Origin: Corynebacterium tuberculostearicum
GTDB taxonomy: Bacteria > Actinomycetota > Actinomycetes > Mycobacteriales > Mycobacteriaceae
NCBI RefSeq assembly: GCF_013408445.1
Contig: NZ_JACBZL010000001.1
Span: 124,001 to 188,000, forward strand
Direction of reading: 5' to 3'
DNA length: 64,000 nt
Under the pieces are notes generated by a model that saw nothing but the letters and a program-made list of their open reading frames with translations, had not been told where the DNA came from and did not search any database. Below, in pieces: positions 35,797-46,150 of this stretch (position 1 is the stretch's first letter; every line of letters starts with the position of its first letter). A program made the translations under genes and the position numbers.

Positions 35797-36558
35797 ATGA
35801 AGAGGCTGCTGCAGATATTCGGGGGCTGCGGGGTGGCCGTAGCCGTGATAATCGCGCTGGTGGCATGGCTGTTGACGGGGCACGGCACTTCACAGGAGCC
35901 CGTACCGGAGAACATTCCGCCCGTTGAGGGCAAAGAGGTCGCGCATATTGACGTCAATGCCCCCGGCCGCACCGCCGATAAGCTCACCTACTGGGCCTCT
36001 GACCTAGCTGAGCAGACGGGTATCCCACCGGCAGCCCTGCGCGCTTATGGCAACGCCGAACTCATCGCTCAGCAAAAATGGCCGAATTGCCATCTGCGGT
36101 GGAATACCCTTGCCGGCCTGGGTTACGTGGAGACACGCCACGGCACCTACAACGGCAATTGGTTTAAGCCCTCCAAGCTTGACGACGCCGGCTACCCCCA
36201 ACCACCCATCAACGGCATCGCCCTCGATGGCCTGAACAATACGGCGCACACCCCAGATACCGATAATGGCGAAATCGATGGGGATTCCGAATATGACCGC
36301 GCCGTCGGCCCGATGCAGTTTATCCCGACCACGTGGGAATCGGTGGGCGCTGATGCCAACGGCGATGGCAAGGCAGATCCCAATCAAATTGACGACGCCG
36401 CAGTTGGCGCCGCCGGACTTTTATGTTTTGGTGATAGAGATCTCTCTAACCCAGAACAGTGGGAGGAAGCAATCCTAAATTACAATCAGTCCAGCGAGTA
36501 TTTGCATAAAGTTGCACACGCCGCCAACGCCTACTCGGTTCCGCAAAGTGCAAAGTAG
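35797..36558 (+). CDS. Lytic murein transglycosylase-like secreted protein
   Basis: The 253-residue product begins MKRLLQIFGGCGVAVAVIIALVAWLL, an N-terminal signal anchor or signal peptide. The lysozyme-like domain has the probable catalytic glutamate in AGLGYVETRHG and the family motif AVGPMQFIPTTWESVGADANGDGKADPNQIDDAA, read in segments, as in MltB-like SLT_2 proteins. LNYNQSSEYLHKVAHAANAY closes the domain. It should cut peptidoglycan glycan strands outside the membrane. It is in one unit with mazG. An upstream ATG-like start in frame overlaps mazG and lacks signal-peptide sense. Confidence 0.88.
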   Translation: MKRLLQIFGGCGVAVAVIIALVAWLLTGHGTSQEPVPENIPPVEGKEVAHIDVNAPGRTADKLTYWASDLAEQTGIPPAALRAYGNAELIAQQKWPNCHLRWNTLAGLGYVETRHGTYNGNWFKPSKLDDAGYPQPPINGIALDGLNNTAHTPDTDNGEIDGDSEYDRAVGPMQFIPTTWESVGADANGDGKADPNQIDDAAVGAAGLLCFGDRDLSNPEQWEEAILNYNQSSEYLHKVAHAANAYSVPQSAK

Positions 36559-36633
36559 TGTCACACAGTAAAGTTTTCTGCAACAATTGACAACGTAGCT
36601 GGGCCGGCTGGTCCAGAGCGAACTTTTTTATGA

Positions 36634-39172
<2,539 letters not shown>

Positions 39173-39207
39173 GGGGTAAAACGAAAAAATGTGCGAAATT
39201 CCGGGGG

Positions 39208-39792
39208 TTAGTAACTGAAAACGTTGTCAGCTACTGCTTCGAGTTCCTTATCGTCATATTTGTCACCGCAGGTGGCGAGGGAACCCACGCCAGCCATGTA
39301 CATGGTAAAAAGCTTGTCTAGGACGGGAGAAGCCGCTGAAATTTCAAGCTTTTCGTAGACGGGAGCGTATTTCCTATCGAACTCCTCAAGGCTAGGGACG
39401 AGTTCTTCAAATGCGCTGTCGCCATGGGTTAGCAAATACTTGGCGTCGTCCAGGATTTGCTCATTCTCGCAGGCAACAGATCCAGCCTTCTTCAGCGTCG
39501 TGGCATTGACCTCGTAGCTTGTAGGGCCGTCTTCCTCTTCGGAAGCCCCAGCGCCGAACACATCTAGGTAGAAGTCCGGGATCGTGCCGTGTTCCTTTAT
39601 GTGGTAAATGAAGCCGCTTTTGGTATTGAGGTCGTGCTTTCTGCTTGTGGTGGTGGGGGTTTCGCTGCTGGTAGGGCTTTCGCTAGTGGGGGATTCCGCT
39701 TTGGTGGCTGCTTCTTCTTTGTGGTCGGTCGAGCTGCACCCGGTAAGTAGGGTGCCTACGGCGGCTAGGAGGAGGAGACGCTTGAGGGGCAT
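39208..39792 (-). CDS. Putative lipoprotein (194 aa), paralogue A
   Basis: MPLKRLLLLAAVGTLLTGCSS is a lipoprotein signal peptide with lipobox LLTGC. A Ser/Thr/Glu-rich linker (SPTSESPTSSETPTTT) leads to an acidic helical domain with three cysteines. It is clearly related to the next gene: both share DLNTK, then a KEY/KEH-x-TxPDxY motif, an NAxxxKKAG..C.N segment and a C-terminal G..ACGDxxxDxELExVA signature. The two genes are in tandem with 35 bases between them. I do not recognise a named domain; surface exposure is inferred from the lipobox. Confidence 0.75.
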   Translation of the reverse strand: MPLKRLLLLAAVGTLLTGCSSTDHKEEAATKAESPTSESPTSSETPTTTSRKHDLNTKSGFIYHIKEHGTIPDFYLDVFGAGASEEEDGPTSYEVNATTLKKAGSVACENEQILDDAKYLLTHGDSAFEELVPSLEEFDRKYAPVYEKLEISAASPVLDKLFTMYMAGVGSLATCGDKYDDKELEAVADNVFSY

Positions 39793-39827
39793 AGCTATTC
39801 CTTAAGTAGGGAATCTGGTTCGAAGCT

Positions 39828-40358
39828 CTAGCTGGAATGGATGGACTCAGCGACTTTTTCCAGTTCTTCATCGCTGAATTCATCGCCGCAAGCCATCACG
39901 GCACCGAGTGAGGTCATCGCTGCAGCCATGATCTTGTCATTGTCTGGTGCGTCATCGGGGATGTTCAGTGCCTCAAAAACATCACTGTATTTATCATCAG
40001 AGCCGCTGACTGATGACATAACAGCTTCCCCAAATTTGTCGGTGTTTCCTCGGAAATATTCCTTTGAAATGTCGAGCAACTCGTTATTCTTGCAGGTAGC
40101 TTCGCCGGCTTTCTTCACGGAATCTGCGTTGGTTTCAAAGGTCTCGGGCTGATCGTCGCCCTCGAGCTGGTCAGCATCGTGGTTGATGTAATCATCTGGC
40201 AGGGTTTTGTACTCCTTGAGATAGTCGGCCATGCCGTCTTTGGTGTTCAGGTCGTAGCCGTCACCGTAGACGGGGTATTCGCCGTCTTGGGCGGAAGGGC
40301 TGCAGCTGGCAAGGAATAGGGTTGCGGTGAGAACGGGGAGGAGGCGCTTGAGGGACAT
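39828..40358 (-). CDS. Putative lipoprotein (176 aa), paralogue B
   Basis: MSLKRLLPVLTATLFLASCSP has a lipobox FLASC, so the mature protein starts at a lipidated cysteine. The body is acidic (DGYDLNTKDGMADYLKEYKTLPDDY) and shares the CKNNELLDISKEYF and MACGDEFSDEELEKVAES segments with paralogue A, which places the three common cysteines. The linker of paralogue A is missing here. It lies upstream of paralogue A on the same strand, and both stand opposite the ftsB-like gene. A duplication followed by divergence is the simplest history. Confidence 0.75.
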   Translation of the reverse strand: MSLKRLLPVLTATLFLASCSPSAQDGEYPVYGDGYDLNTKDGMADYLKEYKTLPDDYINHDADQLEGDDQPETFETNADSVKKAGEATCKNNELLDISKEYFRGNTDKFGEAVMSSVSGSDDKYSDVFEALNIPDDAPDNDKIMAAAMTSLGAVMACGDEFSDEELEKVAESIHSS

Positions 40359-40456
40359 GAAACTTCCTTCCTGGGAGGGAGAATTTCTTTTAGTGTATCC
40401 AAATTGCGCGTGCCACGTCCCTGTTACAGGAGTGACGGCGCTAGGATTAGAGGCCT

Positions 40457-41017
40457 ATGGCACGCGAAAAGAAGAGGCAGCGAAACCGGAGCCGCACTAG
40501 GGTTCCGGTGGCCTCGCGTGCTGCGGATATCCGCAAAGCTCAGCGTGCACAACTGAAGCAGAAGCAGAAGCCGGACCGGATGAGTATTGCCGGAGTGGGC
40601 GTGATCGTGGCCATCGTGCTTGTGGTCTTGTTTGCTATCGCTATTCCGCTGCGCAATTACTACCACGGCCGGTCCGAAATTGCCCGCCTCAATGAGTCAA
40701 TCGCCGCCAAGCAGGATGAGAAGGCTGCTTTGCTGGAGAAGATCGATAGATATAAGTCTGATGAGTACATCAAGCAGGAGGCGCGGCGCCGATTCGGGGT
40801 CGTCGATGAGGGCGAGACCGCCTACCGCATCATTGACCCGCAGATAAAGCCGGATGACCAGCTCACTACAGATGGTCAGAAGGAAGAAGATTCCCGCGAA
40901 TGGTACGAGGTTTTGTGGGATTCCGTGGCTGAGCCCCCTGAGGAGGAAGCTCCATCCGAGCAGGTAAATCATCTTCCGATTGAGCCTGCGCCGGAAGAGA
41001 ATCCAGATGTGCGATAA
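40457..41017 (+). CDS. FtsB/DivIC-family septum formation initiator
   Basis: A 186-residue single-pass membrane protein of the divisome. A basic cytoplasmic N-terminus (AREKKRQRNRSRTRVPV) precedes a transmembrane helix (GVGVIVAIVLVVLFAIAIPL, residues 45-64), then an extracytoplasmic coiled coil (SEIARLNESIAAKQDEKAALLEKIDRYK, read in parts) and the DivIC hallmark YIKQEARRRFGVVDEGE. The C-terminal acidic tail is typical of actinobacteria. Gene order eno, this gene, DUF501 and ppx is conserved. The start lies about nine bases after TAGGAT, so the mRNA may be leaderless. Confidence 0.9.
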   Translation: MAREKKRQRNRSRTRVPVASRAADIRKAQRAQLKQKQKPDRMSIAGVGVIVAIVLVVLFAIAIPLRNYYHGRSEIARLNESIAAKQDEKAALLEKIDRYKSDEYIKQEARRRFGVVDEGETAYRIIDPQIKPDDQLTTDGQKEEDSREWYEVLWDSVAEPPEEEAPSEQVNHLPIEPAPEENPDVR

Positions 41018-41025
41018 TTGTCCGC

Positions 41026-41574
41026 ATGACCGTCACTGATGCAGATATCGCTGTAGTAACTGAGCAATTGGGCCGTACCCCGCGCGGGGTCCTGGAGGTT
41101 TCTTATCGCACGCCGGATGGGCAGCCCGCGGTAATTAAGACGGCGCCCAAGCTTGCCGACGGCACCCCATTCCCCACCCTCTATTACCTCACCGACCCAC
41201 GGCTTACTGCCGAAGCCTCACGCTTGGAGGTTGCCCACGTTATGAAGTGGATGGAAGCCCGCTTGGGTGAGGACGAAGAATTGGCTGCCGACTATCAGCG
41301 CGCCCACGAATACTTCTTGGCCAAGCGCAATGACATCGAAGACCTTGGTACCGATTTCTCCGGTGGCGGCATGCCCGATCGGGTGAAGTGTCTGCATGTG
41401 CTCATCGCATACGCGCTTGCTGAAGGCCCACAGCATTTCCGGTTGGGAACTGAAGCGGTGGCCATGGCCGCCGACCACGGCAAGCTTCGAGGCACTGCCA
41501 TCCCGCAGGACTGGCCCACCGTAGAAGATCTGGGAATTGACCTAGCCCAGTTCGATTTCTCTAACGCGGAATAG
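41026..41574 (+). CDS. DUF501 domain-containing protein
   Basis: A 182-residue conserved actinobacterial protein of unknown function. Family marks include VTEQLGRTPRGVLEVSYR near the start, FPTLYYLTDPRLTAEASRLE, and GGGMPDRVKCLHVLIAYALAEG, where Cys and His residues could bind a ligand or metal. It is soluble, without signal peptide. GATAAT overlaps the stop of the ftsB-like gene seven bases before the ATG, which suggests an internal promoter and a leaderless message for DUF501 and ppx. Confidence 0.9.
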   Translation: MTVTDADIAVVTEQLGRTPRGVLEVSYRTPDGQPAVIKTAPKLADGTPFPTLYYLTDPRLTAEASRLEVAHVMKWMEARLGEDEELAADYQRAHEYFLAKRNDIEDLGTDFSGGGMPDRVKCLHVLIAYALAEGPQHFRLGTEAVAMAADHGKLRGTAIPQDWPTVEDLGIDLAQFDFSNAE

Positions 41575-41584
41575 GAGGGCTGCT

Positions 41585-42550
41585 ATGACTCGCGTTGCTG
41601 CGATTGATTGCGGAACCAATTCGATTCGCTTGCTCATCTCTGAGATTCAGGATGACGGCAAGGTCCGCGATATTACCCGCACCATGGAAATCATCCGCTT
41701 GGGAGAGGGAGTCGATGCCACTGGCGAAATTGCCCCTGCGGCCCTAGACCGCGCCCGCGTGGCCTTGGAAGGCTACGTACGCCAGATGAAGTTTGAGAAG
41801 GTCACCCGCGTGCGGATGGTCGCTACCTCCGCTACTCGCGATGCCAAGAACCAGCAGGAATTCTTCGACATGACCGCTGAGTTGCTCGGCCAAATTCAGC
41901 CGGGCGCACAGGCCGAGGTCGTCTCGGGCGAGGAAGAGGCTCTGTTGTCCTTTAATGGCGCCGTAGCCGATGTGGAGCCAGACCGCGGGCCATTCTGTGT
42001 CATCGATCTGGGCGGCGGTTCGACCGAGTTCGTCGTAGGCACGGCCGATGGCGATATCTTGGGCACCCACTCTGCCCGCATGGGGTGCGTCAGGCTAACC
42101 GAGCGCATTATGCGTACCGATCCGCCTACCGAGTCGGAGATTGAGATCGCTTCCGAGTACGTCGGCGAGCGCACGGCAGAAGTGGAGAAGATAGTACCTA
42201 TTTCTAAGGCCCGTACCATCGTCGGCTGCGCAGGCACGTTTACCACTCTTTCTGCATTGGCTCAGGGCCTTGAGCGCTACGACGCCGATGCCATTCACGG
42301 GTCTGAGCTCCGCTTCGATGCCCTGCGCGTGCTTTTGCAGCAGCTTATTGGCCTGCCTTCCGACGTCCGCGCCCTCAACCCCGTCATTCACCCCGGCCGT
42401 GCCGACGTCATTGGCGGTGGGGCGGTAGCCGTCGAAGGCATCATGCAGCTTATCGAGCGAAATTGCGATGCGCGCAGCTTTTTCATCAGTGAAAAGGACA
42501 TTCTCGACGGCATTATCGCTGGTCTGGCTGCTGAGGGTACCCCTCGTTAA
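41585..42550 (+). CDS. ppx: Ppx/GppA-family exopolyphosphatase
   Basis: The short (321-residue) Ppx releases phosphate from polyphosphate ends or hydrolyses pppGpp; actinobacteria have two such proteins and this is the one next to eno and the tRNA. The ASKHA fold shows VAAIDCGTNSIRLLIS at residues 3-18, VRMVATSATRDAKN, VVSGEEEALLSFNGA, and the second phosphate loop VIDLGGGSTEFVVG. A ribosome site (aggagg) lies just before the ATG, ten bases after DUF501. The C-terminal HD-like domain of long Ppx proteins is absent. Confidence 0.92.
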   Translation: MTRVAAIDCGTNSIRLLISEIQDDGKVRDITRTMEIIRLGEGVDATGEIAPAALDRARVALEGYVRQMKFEKVTRVRMVATSATRDAKNQQEFFDMTAELLGQIQPGAQAEVVSGEEEALLSFNGAVADVEPDRGPFCVIDLGGGSTEFVVGTADGDILGTHSARMGCVRLTERIMRTDPPTESEIEIASEYVGERTAEVEKIVPISKARTIVGCAGTFTTLSALAQGLERYDADAIHGSELRFDALRVLLQQLIGLPSDVRALNPVIHPGRADVIGGGAVAVEGIMQLIERNCDARSFFISEKDILDGIIAGLAAEGTPR

Positions 42551-42590
42551 CTCCCGTAGGGTGGGGTGGCCTAAAATATTCCTTGCCCTT

Positions 42591-42667
42591 GCCCCCATAG
42601 CCCAATCGGCAGAGGCAGTCGACTTAAAATCGATTCAGTGTGGGTTCGAGTCCCACTGGGGGCACCA
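42591..42667 (+). tRNA. tRNA with UAA anticodon (Leu by anticodon) but short variable loop
   Basis: The 77 bases fold as: acceptor GCCCCCA/TGGGGGC, D-stem GCC/GGC, anticodon stem GTCGA/TCGAT around CTTAAAA (anticodon TAA), a five-base variable loop TCAGT, T-arm GTGGG TTCGAGT CCCAC, discriminator A and encoded CCA. By anticodon it is tRNA-Leu, but bacterial leucine tRNAs are class II with a long variable arm. The last 15 bases are repeated at 44083-44097 after the IS481 element. Confidence 0.85.
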
Positions 42668-42696
42668 TGTGAAGTCTCGAGACATCGTTCCGGTCG
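42653..42696 (+). repeat. 44-bp direct repeat, copy 1 (tRNA 3' end plus IS tip)
   Basis: The 44 bases from ccactggggg, in the tRNA T-arm, to cggtcg are identical to 44083-44126. They include the last 15 bases of the tRNA and the outer end of the IS481 left repeat. Confidence 0.92.
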
Positions 42697-43957
42697 ATGC
42701 CTCGAGATTTTTCGTTTTCAGTTGCCCTGTTGGGGGTCAAGTTCGTTGTCTTTCTTGTTGTAATAGATCTTTTCTTCGGCGAGTGTGTAGGCGGCGATTT
42801 GTGCCCCAGTGGTGGTTATTTTGATGCTTACGCGGTTGTCGATGCAGACCATGGTGATTGGTTCGCCGCCCCATCGGCGCCCGATGTAGAGGCGGCGTAG
42901 TTTGCCACCCCATCGCAGGGTTGTCTTGCCGTTGGTGCCTACTTTGTCAGTGCGTAGGCGGTAGTCGTGGTCTGGTTTGATGTCTGCTGGGAGAGCTTTG
43001 GGCAGTGCTGTGTAGGCTTCTGCGGGGGTGGTTCTGTTTAGGGCTCTATGGGGGCGTTTGTGGTTGTAGTATTCGATGATTTCTTTTAGCTGAGAGTTGA
43101 GTTCATCGAGACTTTGAGCTGGTATTTTGCTTGCTAGGGCTAGTTTAAGGGTGTAGTGGAAGCGTTCAACTTTTCCTTGTGTCTGGGGGTGGTAGGGTTT
43201 ACCGTTTTTCTGCTTGATTCCTAGGTCTATGAGCAGTTGCTCGAATCCGTTTCGCGCGGGGTTTGTCCGGTCTGTGCTGGTTGTGAATGCTCGGCCGTTG
43301 TCGGTGAGGGTGGACTGGGGGTAGCCGTGTGTCTGGCCTGCATTAATGAAGCTTTCTATGACGTTTCCCACGGTGGCATTGTTGTAGGCACAGCAGGAGA
43401 TGATGAACCGGGAATGGTCGTCCAAGATGGTGAGGATAGCTACTCGCTTGTGACCTGCGATGGTCCAGTCACTGTAGTCCATTTGCCATGTTTCGTTGGG
43501 TTGATCTGCTTGAAATCGTATCCATGAGCTGCGAGGACGCTTTTGTGGTTGGGCGATGACGTGACCGTTGTTTGCGAGCACTCGGTGGATTGTGGATGGT
43601 GCTGGTGGTGGGTCGATTCCCTCTTGCTGCAAGTGCCAGCGAATTGTATGGGCTCCGGCGTTAGTGCCGCGTTCTGTGAGGTCCTGGCGCAGTTTAAGTA
43701 TGCGGTCGACAGTGCTGGGGTTGAGCGCTCGGGGATTAGTGCGCGGGCGTTTAGAGCGTGGTTCTAGGCGGTTGATTCCGCCTTCTCGGTAGCGGGCTTG
43801 AAGTGTTCGGATCCATCTGGTGCTGACGCCGAAATGGTCAGCTGCTTCGGCTTGAGTCATGCCGGTAGCAAGCATGGTTTCGATGATGATTTTTGGGCTT
43901 GGTTTTGATTTCTGCTCCATTTTTAAAGCATGGAGGATCGATGTCTCGAGACATCAC
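42669..43957 (-). mobile_element. IS481-family insertion sequence
   Basis: Inverted repeats of 23 bp with two mismatches bound the element: 42669-42691 (gtgaagtctcgagacatcg...) and 43935-43957 (...cgatgtctcgagacatcac). Each has the palindromic core tctcgaga. It carries one transposase gene. The left end begins two bases after the CCA of the tRNA. Further end-like repeats lie outside the right end. Confidence 0.87.
42718..43920 (-). CDS. IS481-family transposase
   Basis: A 400-residue DDE transposase, complete. The N-terminus has two helix-turn-helix units (MTQAEAADHFGVSTRWIRTLQARYREGG is read in parts, then STIHRVLANNGHV). The integrase core carries the catalytic residues in QMDYSDWTI, STLTDNGRAFTTS and TQGKVERFHYTLK. 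After YYNHKRPHRALNRTTPAEAY a C-terminal beta-rich domain of about 90 residues follows, as in the longer IS481 members. The gene runs from near the right end towards the tRNA. No frameshift or stop is seen, so the element may be active. Confidence 0.93.
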   Translation of the reverse strand: MEQKSKPSPKIIIETMLATGMTQAEAADHFGVSTRWIRTLQARYREGGINRLEPRSKRPRTNPRALNPSTVDRILKLRQDLTERGTNAGAHTIRWHLQQEGIDPPPAPSTIHRVLANNGHVIAQPQKRPRSSWIRFQADQPNETWQMDYSDWTIAGHKRVAILTILDDHSRFIISCCAYNNATVGNVIESFINAGQTHGYPQSTLTDNGRAFTTSTDRTNPARNGFEQLLIDLGIKQKNGKPYHPQTQGKVERFHYTLKLALASKIPAQSLDELNSQLKEIIEYYNHKRPHRALNRTTPAEAYTALPKALPADIKPDHDYRLRTDKVGTNGKTTLRWGGKLRRLYIGRRWGGEPITMVCIDNRVSIKITTTGAQIAAYTLAEEKIYYNKKDNELDPQQGN

Positions 43958-44080
43958 TTTTTGTCGCGGCCGGGCAAATTTAACTTCAGAGTTTTCTACC
44001 GGATCGATGTAATGAGACATTAGTGCTGGTTAGACCGGAACTATCTCATAAGACATGCGGAACGATGTCTCCGAACCAGA
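43935..44080. repeat. Cluster of four IS-end-like repeats
   Basis: Four related 22-23-bp units of the form ggaNcgatgtctcNNgacat start at 43935, 44001, 44037 and 44059. The first is the IS481 right repeat; the others are degenerate copies outside the element. A fifth, inverted, unit is at 44104-44121. The remaining 160 bases up to the Bax-like gene show only its ribosome site (agaaagga). Confidence 0.7.
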
Positions 44081-44082
44081 CA

Positions 44083-44126
44083 CCACTGGGGGCACCATGT
44101 GAAGTCTCGAGACATCGTTCCGGTCG
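44083..44126 (+). repeat. 44-bp direct repeat, copy 2
   Basis: This stretch is identical to 42653-42696. It starts with 15 bases of the tRNA 3' end and is followed by ggtgtcccgagacttttctcg, which can pair with the repeat to form a terminator-like hairpin (aagtctcg with cgagactt). It is probably the original downstream flank of the tRNA. Confidence 0.9.
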
Positions 44127-44286
44127 GTGTCCCGAGACTTTTCTCGTCAACAGGTCTTCACAGGGTTGATGTAGAAGTTGCACACAAAACTTCTAGCTAA
44201 ATGGAAAGAATGTGGAACTTTATGGGGTGGTGTCTCGTTGAATGGGGTGAGATAGCTAATTTGCACCTCTCTTAGAAAGGACAACC

Positions 44287-45057
44287 GTGCGTTCAAGCAA
44301 TCCGGTAATGAGTTCTCTGACCGAAAATAGTAGCCGTCAAAACTCTGGTTATGAGGACGTATCTACTCGTCCCATGACCGTGGATGACGTAGTGACCAAG
44401 ACGGGCATTACCCTCGGCGTTATCATCGTCGCCGCAGCCATCAACTTCGCCTTGGGAATGCTAGTAAGCCCGGGTATTGCCATGGCCTTGACTCTGGTCG
44501 GTGGTATCGGTGGCTTCATTACCGTGCTCGTTGCCTCTTTTGGCAAGAAGTGGGGTTCTGCTGCAGTCACCCTGATTTATGCCGTATTTGAAGGCCTATT
44601 TGTCGGTGGCTTCTCCTTGATGTTCTCCAACGTCAACTTCCAGGGCGAGGGCGGCATGGCCATCATTGGCCAAGCGATTGTCGGCACGATTGGTGTATTC
44701 ATCGGCATGCTGATTGTGTACAAGACTGGCGCAGTGAAGGTGACTCCGAAGTTCACCAAGATCCTTTTCGGCCTGATTGCCGGCGTTGCTGTCATGGCTC
44801 TTGTTAACTTCTTGGGCGCGATTTTCTTTGACTTCAACCCACTGCGTGATGGTGGCCCGATTGCCATCATCTTCTCGCTTGTCTGCATCGTTCTCGGCGC
44901 CCTGTCCTTCCTGACCGACTTTGATCAGGCTGACCGCATGATCCGCGCTGGTGCTCCTGCTAAGAACGCTTGGGGCGTAGCTCTTGGCCTCGCTGTGACT
45001 CTGGTCTGGCTCTACACTGAGATCCTCCGTCTGCTGAGCTATTTCCAGCGAGACTAA
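44287..45057 (+). CDS. Bax inhibitor-1/YccA family membrane protein
   Basis: A 256-residue protein with seven predicted transmembrane helices after a polar N-terminus of about 45 residues (MRSSNPVMSSLTENSSRQNSG). The segment FSLVCIVLGALSFLTDFDQ followed by the last helix, with the conserved aspartates, resembles the di-aspartyl pH sensor of BI-1 proteins. Bacterial members are proton-sensitive calcium leak channels in the best-studied case; for this one the role is inference. The GTG at 44287 has an agaaagga ribosome site. It stands alone and ends at a strong terminator. Confidence 0.87.
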   Translation: MRSSNPVMSSLTENSSRQNSGYEDVSTRPMTVDDVVTKTGITLGVIIVAAAINFALGMLVSPGIAMALTLVGGIGGFITVLVASFGKKWGSAAVTLIYAVFEGLFVGGFSLMFSNVNFQGEGGMAIIGQAIVGTIGVFIGMLIVYKTGAVKVTPKFTKILFGLIAGVAVMALVNFLGAIFFDFNPLRDGGPIAIIFSLVCIVLGALSFLTDFDQADRMIRAGAPAKNAWGVALGLAVTLVWLYTEILRLLSYFQRD

Positions 45058-45073
45058 CTGACTCTTTTGCATT

Positions 45074-45100
45074 GGCCCGCACTTCGGTGCGGGCCTTTTT
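45074..45100 (+). terminator. Terminator of the Bax inhibitor-1-like gene
   Basis: A perfect 9-bp stem ggcccgcac/gtgcgggcc with a TTCG tetraloop is followed by five T. Confidence 0.93.
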
Positions 45101-45420
45101 GTTGCCAAAAATCGCTTACAAACGTGTAATTTCTGGGGTAATTCTGGGGGATAAAGTGCGGGTTTAGCCTTCATTTGGTCTACAAAACCACTCCCAGGGG
45201 TGGTACAGCTAATGAGCAGGAAATTTCGCCCTTTAGACGTTATGGATGTGACATATGGGGCAAATAATTTTGTTAAATTGCCGTTAACCTTTGCGGTTGC
45301 ATAGAAAATTCTTGGGGCCTCATGCATGCTGTGTACCGGAACGGGAAATACGAAGTGAAAAGTTCTCTGTTTCACTTTTCCTGTTCCTCTCGTCAGGAAG
45401 TGAGTGCGCGAAGGATTGTT
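45101..45420. other. AT-rich regulatory-looking intergenic region
   Basis: These 320 bases carry no gene and are AT-richer than their surroundings. They hold a small palindrome, ttacaaacgtgtaa, at about 45116-45129, repeated ctgggg(g/t) strings near 45134-45150, and the ribosome site gaagga seven bases before the GTG at 45421. An in-frame open stretch from about 45322 exists but reads poorly. I take this as the promoter region of the DUF3558 operon. Confidence 0.45.
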
Positions 45421-46131
45421 GTGAAGCGTCAGGTCACCGTAGCAACGTTGATGGTCAGCAGCACCGTTATGCTGAGTAGCTGCGTTGCGGACATCGGTAC
45501 GAGGAGCGCGTCAGAGGAACCCACCAAGGTGGACGAGGCTGGCGGCATTAGTTCGGCCGACGGTGCAGGGGGAACCAACGGGGACCCGGGGGATGATGCG
45601 GACGACAATCAGGGGGAATCGGCGCACACTAATGGCGGGGAGAATGCGGACGGCGCCGGCCAACCGGGGGAGGCCGGCGCCACGGGGTCGGGAGACACTT
45701 CCGGCGTCCTACCGCCACTGGGGGAATTCGATCCAGCTCAGCCGGGGTTCCAAGTATTCGATCCTTGTTCAGAGATTTCGGAAGACCAACTGCAAGATCT
45801 TGGACTGGAGCGTTATGGTGACCCAGACATTATAGAGGCAGGTCAAAAGGGGTGTAGCTACAAGAGTGTTTCCGAAGGGACAGTTCTTTCTATTAGTTCC
45901 ACATTCAAGCCATTTGAGAGTTCAAATGTAAGGCCAGACTTGGTGGTCAAATCCACCGACAGCGAATTGTCAGGAGTTCTAATTCAGCGAGGGGAAATTT
46001 TCCCGGAAATGGCTTGCACCGCAACAATTTCAACCGTGCGAGGCGTGGTAACGGTCTCGGCGAATAGCTTTGGTGACACCAAAAATAGCGCCTGTGAAAA
46101 GGCAAGCAGATTGACCAAAGACCTAATTTAA
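45421..46131 (+). CDS. DUF3558 domain-containing lipoprotein
   Basis: The GTG at 45421 begins VKRQVTVATLMVSSTVMLSSC, a lipoprotein signal with lipobox MLSSC. A long, low-complexity Gly/Asp/Glu/Asn linker (residues 30-100, with stretches like GDPGDDADDNQGES) leads to a DUF3558 domain: FDPCSEISEDQLQDLG, GCSYKS and later MACTATIS and SACEKAS give four cysteines in the expected places. DUF3558 proteins are surface lipoproteins of actinobacteria with unknown role, often encoded near secreted partners. The next gene begins 20 bases after its stop and is probably co-transcribed. Confidence 0.85.
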   Translation: MKRQVTVATLMVSSTVMLSSCVADIGTRSASEEPTKVDEAGGISSADGAGGTNGDPGDDADDNQGESAHTNGGENADGAGQPGEAGATGSGDTSGVLPPLGEFDPAQPGFQVFDPCSEISEDQLQDLGLERYGDPDIIEAGQKGCSYKSVSEGTVLSISSTFKPFESSNVRPDLVVKSTDSELSGVLIQRGEIFPEMACTATISTVRGVVTVSANSFGDTKNSACEKASRLTKDLI

Positions 46132-46150
46132 ATGATTATCGGGGGATTAA

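Noticed and set aside
42718..43920. IS481 transposase as a phage-type integrase using the tRNA as attachment site
   Set aside because: The protein has a DDE core and HTH domains of IS481, not a tyrosine or serine recombinase, although the tRNA duplication resembles an att site.
45322..45420. Upstream extension of the DUF3558 lipoprotein start
   Set aside because: It would bury the lipoprotein signal peptide 33 residues inside the protein; the GTG at 45421 has a ribosome site.
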